16,381 nucleotides of DNA from Echinostoma caproni (lineage: Eukaryota > Platyhelminthes > Trematoda > Plagiorchiida > Echinostomatidae), in contig UZAN01045751.1 in assembly GCA_900618425.1 (NCBI GenBank), positions 15,051 to 31,431 on the forward strand, given 5' to 3'. Position 1 is the stretch's first letter, and every line of letters starts with the position of its first letter. Made by a program: the position numbers and the translations under genes. The notes under the pieces were generated by a model, which made no database searches, was not told the origin of the DNA, and saw only the letters and a program-made list of their open reading frames with translations. This document shows positions 8,074 through 16,381 of this stretch, one piece after another.

Positions 8074-8625
8074 TAAATGAGGGCTGAGCAAAAATGCGTT
8101 TCCGGAAGCCCAACAGATTTTATTTGTTACACAAAAATAGGCGTTATATTTTCGTGAATTGTACTCCGCCGGCATTCATGCACAATTCCATTTGGTGAAA
8201 CAGCTTGACAAGACCGAAGCGGGAAACCTTTGGACCAGTCCAATGAAAGCCTTTACTGTAACTTTTGGTGACTCGTGTTGGGTTCCAAACAACATGCACT
8301 TGACAGTTGTGAACAAAGTGCTTCTTGAAGAGGCGTCATCACCAAAGGCTGCTGCTGACGCTGCTGCTTTAGACCACATTTGTAGCCGTAGCATATTATT
8401 GCCCTCCAGTGAAATCGAGATCTTATGGCCCGAGTATACCACCCCTCGAATTACTTGTGAGCTGTGCTCTCGGCTGTGTTGATATTTGGGTCTCTGTATG
8501 ATTTGCAATCACTGAGCCATGGATTCACAAAACATAGATTACAGTTCCCGTTTTTCTTGTCCGGTCATCTGCACCTCGTACTCGTTGTGCACTGCGTACG
8601 CCGGAAACTTGTTTGCTCAGCCGTT
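8074..8625 (-). mobile_element. Mariner-like element, copy 2, internally deleted
   Basis: Shorter relative of 1595-2471. Its terminal inverted repeats are clear: GGCTGAGCA at 8082-8090 and TGCTCAGCC at 8614-8622 are exact inverses, and TTTCCGG follows inside on both sides. TA occurs near both ends (8074-8075 and 8624-8625), though the exact target site is uncertain. The minus strand keeps the same start, MTGQEKREL, found in copy 1 (MTGQGKREL), the same early stop after it, and the C-terminal end of the transposase. The D,D34D core is largely missing. It is about 550 bp, nearly MITE-like in size. Confidence 0.75.
8127..8573 (-). pseudogene. Mariner transposase remnant without catalytic core
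   Basis: The minus strand starts MTGQEKREL at about 8573 and then meets a stop at the same place as copy 1. A 110-codon frame at 8508-8176 contains QHESPK, which aligns with RYESPT of copy 1, then SSCFTKWN, which aligns with SNCFTKRF. The TAA at 8129-8127 corresponds to the copy 1 terminator. Neither the PETKQQ block nor the SPYSPDL block is present, so all three catalytic positions are gone. An alanine-rich patch comes from a run of GCT-like triplets at about 8348-8370. It is a dead fragment. Confidence 0.7.
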
Positions 8626-8928
8626 ATATCCGTATTTGGGGAAAATGGCCTTGGAAAAAAAATAAAACTACATTACAGGTTGAAAACATAGTTTCCCCGT
8701 AACGAAATTGAATAAAGAAGCCGAAAACACAGGTTTGCACAACGTATCCCGGATCATTTCGCTGCATCTGTATAGGCGGATAAATTACTCACCGAGAACA
8801 TTTGTTACCAAGAAAGCGCCAGAGTGATAAACCATTCAGAGTCCATGATTCTGTTATTTACTGATCATATAGTAATGATCACATAAACTGTAGTATGGAC
8901 ACTTGAAACGATTTCATCGTGAGGCTGA
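8626..8928. other. No gene recognised
   Basis: AT-rich sequence with an A-run at 8656-8666. No motif, repeat or RNA structure seen. Confidence 0.6.
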
Positions 8929-9076
8929 AAATCGAATTTATCACAATCACATATTTGTTTGTCCACTCATTCGATCATCGAGATCACTCGTGATACCGCA
9001 TGCATGCGGTATCACGAGTGATCTCGATGATCGAATGAGTGGACAAACAAATATGTGATTGTGATAAATTCGATTT
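8929..9076. repeat. 148-bp perfect palindrome, probably an assembly artefact
   Basis: Two 74-base arms are exact reverse complements with no spacer, centred between 9002 and 9003 (GCATG|CATGC). The pairing stops at 8929 and 9076. Position 9077 is N, and beyond it no bases pair. Confidence 0.97.
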
Positions 9077-9077
9077 N
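9077..9077. other. Single-N assembly gap
   Basis: One ambiguous base at the exact edge of the palindrome. It marks a join of uncertain size. Confidence 0.95.
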
Positions 9078-9740
9078 GTGCTTGCCTAAATTGTATTTGG
9101 GCACACAGAGGGGAGTGTGCAGATGAATGCCCACCGCTTCTGTTGTGGCCAGTATCCGATAACGAACCTGCCTCAATAATCGCCCAGGAACTTTATACGG
9201 GTGGGAGGATGCTTTGGACAAGTCCACAGTGTAACTTGTTTCAGCTAGGTGTGAAACCACTGCAGTGGTGACTTAATTGTTCCGGTGTTCAGTCACGCAG
9301 GGTGGTATTTACGATTCCCTTCGGAGAATCGCCTACCCGTACCTCCCATATACGTTGTTCTACAGGAAAAAGTAAATGAGTATACACAAAATGAGGCCTT
9401 ACAGTCGGAAACTTTGTACTTCAGTCACTAACACACCATTGGCTTGGACATGAACAATGCACGAAGCTTGGATGCATAGAAAGTCTTATCGATTGCGTCA
9501 GATAATCTTCTTTGTATGATCTCAGCTGCTGCACCCCCTTTGAACGACACAGATATAAGCACGAATTTTTTCTTAAAATGGATGATTTGTAAAGAGTTCT
9601 CCGTGCACTGAATCATTTTTTTAACTGAATGTTCCAGATATCCGTTAAGCGCAAAAATCGATCTTATAGTACGGAGCTCTTTTAGTAGCGTTTACTCACT
9701 ACTGATCTTTTTTGTCCTGTCCTTCTAAGCAATAAACCAC
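9078..9740 (-). pseudogene. Penelope-like element relic: end of RT region plus GIY-YIG endonuclease
   Basis: Penelope-like retroelements encode a reverse transcriptase joined to a GIY-YIG nuclease. Read on the minus strand from about 9740, the relic shows DRTKKISSE, a stop at 9692-9694, and TLLKELRTIRSIFALNGY, the conserved linker ending in NGY. It then shows VSFKGGAAAEIIQRRL and TFYASKLRALF, the block before the nuclease, followed by two stops (9428-9430, 9425-9427). Next comes the GIY-YIG part: SFCVYSFTFSCRTTYMGGT with GRRF and KYHPA, where YMG stands for YIG. A TGA at 9293-9295 sits where a Trp is expected before LNTGTIKS. One frameshift near 9260-9275 leads into VVSHLAETSYTVDLSKA and LATTEAVGIHLHTPLC. 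The coding match continues up to the N at 9077, so the end is cut by the gap. Four stops and a shift make it non-functional. Confidence 0.8.
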
Positions 9741-9757
9741 GGCGAAACATGAAAACA

Positions 9758-9803
9758 CTTAGTTGAAGGCCACAAATTTGCAGACGTTGTGTGTTCAAAC
9801 CCC
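9758..9803 (+). repeat. tRNA-like SINE remnant (A and B box like)
   Basis: TTAGTTGAAGG at about 9759-9769 resembles an A box and GTGTTCAAACCCCG at 9791-9804 is a good B-box-like sequence. Their spacing of about 34 bases is slightly short for a tRNA. It abuts the 5' edge of the Penelope-like relic, which may have been interrupted here. Confidence 0.35.
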
Positions 9804-9829
9804 GTCAATACTAACGTTTTACTTATTCC

Positions 9830-10045
9830 TTTATTTCGAACCACATGTTAGCCGCTTGCTCATTTTTTAGATAAGTATTCCTATGTTTGTTGAATAAAAC
9901 AAAAAACGAATTTAAAGCGATAAACAATGAAACATGAACTACACTTGTATTCTCCGCCTTAATCGTGTTCACGGTGTCTTTGTTTATGTCGTTTTGTCCC
10001 ATACGCCTGTGGTGTGATTTAAAATTGAACCGCAAAAAATTTTGT
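9830..10045. other. No gene recognised
   Basis: An 81-codon minus-strand frame (9823-10068) spans this stretch and enters the duplicated 44-bp segment. It has no motif I recognise and is not called as a gene. Confidence 0.5.
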
Positions 10046-10089
10046 AACTCACGATAGCTCACACTCATTGATTAATAGTACTTTGTGTG
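10046..10089 (+). repeat. 44-bp exact direct repeat, left copy, at a gap edge
   Basis: Identical over 44 bases to 10618-10661, starting AACTCACGATAGCTCACACT. It ends directly at the NNNN run 10090-10093. Confidence 0.97.
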
Positions 10090-10093
10090 NNNN
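10090..10093. other. NNNN assembly gap
   Basis: Four N bases directly after the left 44-bp repeat copy. Confidence 0.97.
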
Positions 10094-10616
10094 CTTGTTC
10101 TATTTGGAAATGTGCTCTGTGGTACTGTTTAGGCGATATGGTCAATCTCAACAAATCTTGGCATTTGGCATTTTATCTCTCTTTTCTTGAAACTTGATTA
10201 TCACTTGAGTTAGGACGTTCTAGTTTCCCCGTATGCCTGCAATGTTGCACAAGCAGAATGGAAGCTGCTTTCTCCAACAAAGATCATACATAGTACATCG
10301 ATTGTTCACTTGGCTCCACTTATCAGTAATCCTGTTTTTGCCCTACCAGACATAATTTGTTTCGTCAGTTTATTTACACGTTTGGTTAGAAGGATGAATG
10401 ATACTGCGTGTGCTCATTTTCACCAATCCGTTACGCAATGTGCTTTTTTAAAAAACTCATGAATCTATCACCAGATTCATTGCACATTGTGACGCACTTG
10501 TGATCACTTAAAGGGTTATTTTAAACATAGAAATTCCTATTTGTATGTATGAATAAGGCTGAGATCATGCAGGGAGCTATCACAGATCCCAAACAAACAG
10601 ATTCCAATCACAATCT
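10094..10616. other. Gap-bounded 523-bp island, probably a misplaced contig
   Basis: N bases flank it on both sides (10090-10093 and 10617) and the same 44 bases lie outside both gaps. No gene is recognised inside. The only structure is a small hairpin, ATGAATCT with AGATTCAT, at about 10459-10481. Confidence 0.75.
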
Positions 10617-10617
10617 N
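10617..10617. other. Single-N assembly gap
   Basis: One N between the island and the right 44-bp repeat copy. Confidence 0.95.
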
Positions 10618-10661
10618 AACTCACGATAGCTCACACTCATTGATTAATAGTACTTTGTGTG
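10618..10661 (+). repeat. 44-bp exact direct repeat, right copy
   Basis: Identical to 10046-10089. It starts directly after the N at 10617. Confidence 0.97.
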
Positions 10662-11399
10662 TTTGTCTCGAAAATCGCGTCAGCGACATTACACTAGGCG
10701 CATTCCCGTTCAAGGACGTGTGTTCAATGTGACTGATTTTGGTATGTTCTTAGACGAAAAAAGACGATATCACTGCACTGTGTCAGATATGCTTATGAAA
10801 GTGGTGTTACTGTTACAATGGAACATAGTGAAAAATCTGTATTCTGCTCCGGAGAGATTTTCATTTACTTATTGGACGAACGTCTAACAAAAAAACACAA
10901 TATTGGTGAAGACGTTTCTAGCCCTCCCGCGCAACACTTTGGTAAGATACCTACATTATAAGTCTCCTACTTTGTTTCGACAGATATGGAAACATTATCA
11001 CCGTAACAACCTGGTTTGGTTTTGTAATTGCCATTTATGTTGATAACTTCCCTCTTCACAACTGAAATCGTTAGTCATGTATAAGACGCGCTTCTCTATT
11101 ATTTGTAATAAGGTGTCGAATTTTCTTTTCTTGTGTTTGTTAGATAAAGCGATACTCTGAAATCGTTCTACCTGTGGTTCATCACAACATAATGACTTGG
11201 AAAAAAATAAGTAAACTCAACCCCACCTTGGCATATCGTTGGACACTATGTCGTATCCTCGATAGTGTAATGTGGTGATCCTGGTCTAAGAGATGACGCA
11301 TACCACGGAGCGATCAGTTACAGTTTTCGAACAACTGCGATCAATCAAGCTTCCCAGGTGACGCCGAAACGCGCGTGCGTGTCGCAGCTTCTGAACAAC
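10662..11399. other. No gene recognised
   Basis: A 76-codon plus-strand frame (10657-10887) begins inside the duplicated segment and shows no recognisable motif. GC and CpG content rises after about 11280. Confidence 0.5.
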
Positions 11400-11510
11400 A
11401 AATCATAGGCCGATTGTACCAACCAATCAGAAACCGTGCGGCCCAAACAGGAGCTGAACAACGCCAGAAATACTAGCATGCGATTGGCGGAGCCACGGAT
11501 GACCAATGAT
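11400..11510. promoter_or_regulatory. CCAAT-box cluster, possible promoter
   Basis: AACCAATCAG at 11421-11430, the inverted form GATTGGCGG at 11482-11490, and GACCAATGAT at 11501-11510 lie within 90 bases. They sit in a locally CpG-richer stretch that follows a CG-rich patch near 11360-11390. Clustered NF-Y-type sites with local CpG are typical of animal promoters, but no TATA box, start site or downstream gene can be shown. The direction is undetermined. Confidence 0.25.
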
Positions 11511-12886
11511 CTTGTTTTGTACATACTGTTTAAACCTCTTGATTTCTTTCAATAAAGGAACTGCCATTCCTGGGGCCTTTTCCTCGCATCGCGGTTGCGT
11601 GGAATATTTTCGTGCAAGAACCAGTGTGATTCAGTGCTTACTTGGCGTCCGTGATTGGTGTTTTATGGTTCATATTTCGTGGTCAGTGAGTACTACAACT
11701 AATACAGTTAGTACATGCAACTACCAGGTATACAAAAGTTTCAGCGTACCGCAGTCGTTTCATATTTGCAATAAATGTGATACCTGTTTATTTTACCGTA
11801 TTATTACTGGCTCAGTAACAGTGAGTTAAGCAACGATCTTTCGGTGACAGTATGGAGAAAAAACGTGGTCGGGTCAATTATAGAATAATCAAAATAAGTT
11901 TGAAGACAAATTCACTGCCTCATTACCACAACAATATACGGAGCGTTACCAGGTTGGATTACATTTCAGATGAAGGCTCAATTCAATTATTGCATTACAA
12001 GAAATGAGGTTTATAAACGGGGAGGCGGTAAACACAATTCATATTGAACAATTACATTTCTTTGTCTGTTATACGCACGTGTAGGAAGAAAATGGAACAG
12101 ATATGTTTCTTTCAAATTTATAATTTGTCAAATTGAATGGAAAAGCAGTTTCATTTCAATTCACTCTGTACCGAATCATGATATTAGTGACAGCTCATTC
12201 TCACCAGACCGCGAGTAGCTGGTCGAAGTATCGATCCGTCTAGTGTTTTATCGATTTGTGGTTGAATTTTGTTCGCCAGGCAAAACCATTATGGAGAATC
12301 ACGCATGAACAGCTTCAATTCAGTTACTGATCTCATCATTCAGGTTAAGGTAACCAGGCATTTTGGTCTTCCATAAAGTAAATAACGAGTCAAAGAAAAT
12401 CACTTTATTTTTACTAATTAATATTTTGAATCAGCTCTCCAGACATGTCCGTGTAGTCCAATACAAAAAGCCACACCAACTCCGTCCATTTTTGTACACT
12501 TCTAAATACTTCCAATCATGTTCCCTGTTCAACTATGATAGACAACAAGTTGTGGACCAGTTGCTACAAATCATGAACTGCTTTGTTTTAATTTGTAATT
12601 ATTGTTGCCAGATGTGAGACGCATTATCGGGCAACGCCAGCGAACCACCAATCATTTTATTTATATTCGTGTTGGCCGTATTAGGCATGCAAACACATTC
12701 TGCTTTGTAGTCATTAGGAATTAATACGAATTTGTTTGGCAATAGCTATTCAAACAGGTTCGAAATTTATTGTTTGAGAAATCACAGATCCAATCACGTT
12801 TAGCAGACAGGTAAACAAGTTACCTCGAGAGTGGAATTAACATATCGGGGGTGCACGTACCTACCACAAATGTTCATTTTCACCAG
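11511..12886. other. No gene recognised
   Basis: Frames of 84-107 codons on the plus strand carry no motif I recognise. Base composition is AT-rich with no repeat pair noticed. A GTGAGT donor-like site occurs at 11686-11691 without a supported exon. Confidence 0.5.
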
Positions 12887-12941
12887 GTATCGGAAAGCGA
12901 CGTGAGCGACCCGGGGTTGTATCAGCAGCAGTCATATACAG
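12887..12941 (+). other. Possible 55-nt internal exon
   Basis: A pyrimidine-rich TTCATTTTCACCAG precedes 12887 and a GT donor follows at 12942-12943 (ACAG|GTATTG). One frame across it reads VSESDVSDPGLYQQQSYT with no stop, and the segment is richer in CpG than its surroundings. The length is not a multiple of three, so it would shift phase. No partner exon could be joined convincingly, and the acidic, Gln-rich protein is not recognised. Confidence 0.25.
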
Positions 12942-14996
12942 GTATTGGCCAAACTAGTGAAATATCCTGGGTTTTGTCACATTTGATCCTCCGTATGATT
13001 CATTTTTCCAGCCTCATTCACGGGCTTGAATATGCTTTTTCCTCACATCAGACGCAACATACCTGATATAATAACCACTTATGTCTTCGCTTCTATTAGC
13101 CACATGCCATTAAAATGTACGATTTCGCGATTTTGAAGATGGTTTCTGGTGCATCAGTTGTGAAATAACAAAGGAGCTATTTGAATTTGTTGGTAAAATC
13201 AATACATGCTCTGCTTTGTTGGGCATTCCATGACGACCTGATATCACGTGGTCTCAGCTGCATTTTAAATTGAGCCATCACTTTAAAAAGAAAGCGTTAG
13301 GAAAAAACGGCTGATCAGCCCGGACTATCCTTCATATTGGTTGTGTACAACTCTTCTCCGCCGAGATGAAATACAGCCATAGTCTTGCTTTGATATGATC
13401 GGTATTCTCCCTCTCGGTTTATGTCTTGATGGAGAAATTTCGTTGAATATTTTATAAATTGGACTTATATTCACATCGCAGCACTTCCACAAGACACAAA
13501 CTGAATCATCGTATTTATATGCCTCCCGATCAAGGTGTCTCTAGGCTTCAATCATACGCCAAAACCGTTGGATTTTTTTCAACCGGTTTGGGTATGGTGA
13601 CACAACAAAACGCTTATTCAACGAGCCGCACATCTCAAGGTCAACTTTTGAAGAGAGACTTATATGTTTCTTGGACTATGTTTTCATTTTGGCTAGTATT
13701 GTCGATAATGCGTTAGTGATCTGTAGCCAAGTAATTTATCAATTTATTTAAGTTAGAATATTTTCATTAATTTGCTTGTTTACTGTGCACTGAATGAAAA
13801 GAGATAAACAATTTAGAATACATGGGCTCAGCCTAGTAAACACTATCGTAGAACGAGAATCATTTATTAAAAAGAATGAATAGCCATACTGCTTCGCTTA
13901 AAATATTTTCCCAATCTGAGCTACAACTTTCGAATTACTACAAATTTTAGCGCAACTCTCGAGGTCACGCTAGTGCGAACGGTGATAGAAGAGAATTGAG
14001 AACATAGAATTGGGAAATAATGTCATTAATTAACACACTTTACCCATAACCATCAGGTAGGATATTGGAGACTCAAAGGTATTCACAAAATGAGAGTGAT
14101 GTTGCACGAGTTTGATCAACACCTGTGCAAACGCATGTATTCATTTCACAGTCAACGAAAGTGTGACAACGGACGTTCTACGCTACGACGATTCCTTCTG
14201 ACAGTGTAGCACGCTTGGAATAGTTCGATGTGAATAACCCACTCTGATGAGTGTTCAGGTAAATAAAATCTACTTTACACGATGTTTATCCGTTGCATTT
14301 GAGACTGTTTTCAATACTCTGACGGGGTAAAAAATGCAGTGCATGTCGGCCGCTTTTGTTTTTTTTCTACTGTCACAACCTGTGAGCGGTGTTTTTATCT
14401 ACATTTTGCAACCCTTTCCCCGTATAACCATGGTTCCCGTCCTTCAAAAATTTCAGCGCTTCAGTCATGCATATTTTACAATACCGCCGTCTCTGAACGC
14501 GCTTGCTGGTTTCATGTGCCCGGGCCGATCCAGAACTATCGACTGTTTGAAGATCTGCATAACACCATAAGGAGTGATGACAATTCAACTCTCTTTCATT
14601 TTTAGTTCCGTTCGGTGTAAAATGAAGCATGATCGGAAGTCACCACTCAATTTATTCAAAATTTGAACTGGAGTTGACCGATCTATTCTCACGTTTGTTT
14701 TTTGGTCAGATAAAACAAATCAAGATCTCAGTTATTGCGAGGATAAGCCTAGCACATAGTGATAAAATCGCTGACGATAGGAGAACAGAGCAAGTCTGAG
14801 TTTCCTGGAAACTTGCATTTTCATCCCTAAGCAAAAAAGACCGGGAACAAGGTAAGAATATAGTCAGAAACAGCTTTTTCTACAAATCGAATCAATTTAG
14901 GGGCTTATACATGAGTTTCTATCTGTTTTTTCTCCTTTACGCTGCCGTCTACTTTCTGAAAGTTGGCTTCGCACTTATGCACCTTTTCCATTCCAG
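12942..14996. other. No gene recognised
   Basis: Two plus-strand frames were examined. The 85-codon frame at 13459-13716 and the 78-codon frame at 14334-14570, which has a hydrophobic start, lack supporting splice sites or known motifs. The rest is AT-rich and featureless. Confidence 0.5.
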
Positions 14997-15087
14997 CTTT
15001 AGCCAAAACCTGCAGTCATTTAACCTCGACTCGTAATTCTTTTAGCAAAAGTCCGTAATGCTTTAGCCACGACCCTTTAACCTCGAC
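14997..15087 (+). repeat. Degenerate short direct repeat (two units)
   Basis: Unit 1 (14997-15030) starts CTTTAGCCAAAACC and ends TTTAACCTCGAC. Unit 2 (15061-15087) starts CTTTAGCCACGACC and ends CTTTAACCTCGAC, with about 7 bases missing in the middle. TTTAACCTCGAC is exact in both, 57 bases apart. Confidence 0.65.
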
Positions 15088-15539
15088 GTACAGGCGTTAG
15101 TCATACCGCTGTAGGTAATTCGGAGAAAAAAAGTATAGGAGTATTCTGACTTTGCAAAGCTTGATTAAGAAATGTGAAGGTGTGGTGATTGTATACTGCA
15201 CCAAACGTTGATTGGAGAAGGTTTGAACGGTGTGCCGGTATTGTCATACCATTTGGCAGCCTGCAGTGTTTCCGTGGGACATGCAATAATCTGGTAGGTA
15301 ATCATCGCAAACGTCACACAAACGGTACGCTGTTTGTATTCACTAGCCCTGAAATAAATCAAAACGTGCTATCATACAAATTAAATGCCTACCCTTCCGT
15401 ATCTCCACTTCAGGCGATCTCCGTTCTTCAGATGTGGGTACATTATTAGGCTGAGGATAATAAAATTCGTTCCCAAAACTAGACCCTCTTTTACGATGTT
15501 CAGTTCAATGACGTGGTAACATTTGACGTGATTATAATG
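15088..15539. other. No gene recognised
   Basis: Overlapping frames on both strands (61-86 codons) shadow one another. No motif is recognised and no repeat was seen apart from the flanking units. Confidence 0.5.
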
Positions 15540-15540
15540 A

Positions 15541-15573
15541 TCGAGGCTGAAGAACTGCGGGTTTTGGCTAAAG
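15541..15573 (-). repeat. Inverted copy of the 14997 repeat unit
   Basis: On the minus strand it reads CTTTAGCCAAAACCCGCAGT and ends CAGCCTCGA. This matches unit 1 at 14997-15030 over about 33 bases with few differences. It stands about 540 bases away in opposite orientation. Confidence 0.65.
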
Positions 15574-16381
15574 ATTAATGGGAAAAGGTGTAGACGCAAC
15601 AAACAAAAGGTCGTTAGTCCATTTTTTTAAATGGGTGACCATTAACTTTGTCAAATGACTGTTCAACGTCCTTTTTCATCAAACTCACCCTAAACTGGAG
15701 CAGAAAACCAATGGAACTGCTTTGCAACGCTTGCGGTTGTCCAGATCTTTAACGGCGTAGTAGGTTGATATACCTCAATAATGCAGACCATAAAAACAAA
15801 ACGTGGCATCTTAATAACTTGTCATATTTTCTTCAAGTTACCATCAAAAAATAATCCTGATAAATTCATAATAACAATAAATGAATCACTGTTGTTACTC
15901 CGATCTAGTCCCATCGACTCCCTCCAATTGACTTAATAACTTACAGATATTGTATATACGTTCATCATTAGCCGTCACGTACATAAATGTCCGCAATCAG
16001 AGGAACCGAAATGATTGCCAAATACCGCTCATAAGCCATACAATTTGGGACAATCGGCTCAATTTTATCATCTGAGTCTTATTCACTTAAAATTGATGTG
16101 ATATAGAACAAAGTTAGTTAAACAACCGTAGGTAATTGCCGAGATTCGACCGTAAACGTGTTTGCTGATTGATATTACCTGTTTTGAAAAAGAAATGGAG
16201 CAAAACGACACGATAACGCTCTGGAATCAGTTAAATATTTCGTATTTTTGATGACGTCGGTCACGTGATTCAAATACACTAGTCAGCATTGCTCTCGCTA
16301 GTAACAATTATTGCAGCAAAATGTCTGCAGCATTTCGGCAATTTCGTATACAACAAGTGTAGAAGATAGCAGCATATAATC
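15574..16381. other. No gene recognised
   Basis: AT-rich sequence without a long frame. A minus-strand phrase, KDVEQSFDKVNGHPF near 15625-15670, faintly resembles the FDKV motif of RTs but has no supporting neighbours. Confidence 0.5.

Noticed and set aside
9012..9260. 82-codon minus frame read through the N at 9077 as one protein
   Set aside because: The part beyond the N is the palindrome arm and probably artefactual. Only 9078-9260 is used, as part of the Penelope-like relic.
10459..10481. Hairpin ATGAATCT...AGATTCAT
   Set aside because: Only 8 paired bases with a short loop in AT-rich DNA; expected by chance and with no terminator context.
13459..13716. 85-codon plus-strand frame as a possible terminal exon
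   Set aside because: A CAG acceptor at 13479-13481 exists, but the phase does not fit the 12887-12941 candidate. No poly(A) signal follows and no protein is recognised.
14240..14290. Hammerhead ribozyme-like core CTGATGA at 14244-14250, with GTGT and ACAC able to pair downstream
   Set aside because: The required GAAA is absent (GATG occurs instead) and no stems I and III can be formed. CACTC-TGAT-GAGTG is just a small hairpin.
14334..14570. Plus-strand frame with hydrophobic start resembling a signal peptide
   Set aside because: A hydrophobic start alone is common by chance, and two other frames overlap it on both strands. No motif or splice support.
15625..15670. Minus-strand KDVEQSFDKVNGHPF resembling an RT catalytic region
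   Set aside because: No neighbouring RT blocks before or after in any frame; the match is too short to support.

Overview
This looks like a repeat-rich, intron- or intergenic-type segment of an animal nuclear genome, most likely a flatworm and plausibly a trematode fluke. It is not bacterial. There is no dense ORF packing, no operon and no ribosome binding sites. The base composition is moderately AT-rich, and the only recognisable coding material is decayed transposon protein. The fluke suggestion is an inference from the mix of relics: a mariner-like DNA transposon, a jockey/CR1-type LINE with a pentamer tail, a Penelope-like element with a GIY-YIG domain, and tRNA-derived SINE-like pieces. 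No intact host gene can be called with confidence.

Layout. Positions 1-590 hold an unrecognised minus-strand reading frame broken by one stop. A mariner-like element lies at about 1595-2471 (minus), and a shorter internally deleted relative in the same orientation lies at about 8074-8625. Two copies of a SINE-like repeat lie at about 3261-3425 and 4625-4785. The second directly abuts a 5'-truncated LINE (about 4831-5723, plus) that still carries the ADD motif of reverse transcriptase and ends in a TTGAC/TTGAT tail. An unclassified repeat pair lies at 6774-7050 and 7610-7780, with a strong G-quadruplex motif and a tRNA-like SINE head between them. A Penelope-like relic (minus, about 9740 down to 9078) carries the end of the RT region and the GIY-YIG endonuclease. 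It runs straight into an N at 9077.

Assembly quality. Two places look like assembly errors. A 148-bp perfect palindrome (8929-9076) stops exactly at the N at 9077. A 44-bp exact duplication (10046-10089 and 10618-10661) brackets a 523-bp island that has N on both sides. Reading frames across these joins should not be trusted.

The right third (10.6-16.4 kb) is mostly featureless. It holds a CCAAT-box cluster near 11.42-11.51 kb, a possible 55-nt exon at 12887-12941, and a short degenerate repeat present in direct and inverted copies near 15.0-15.6 kb. I see no new biological system here. The value of the window is in its layered transposon relics and the two suspect assembly joins.
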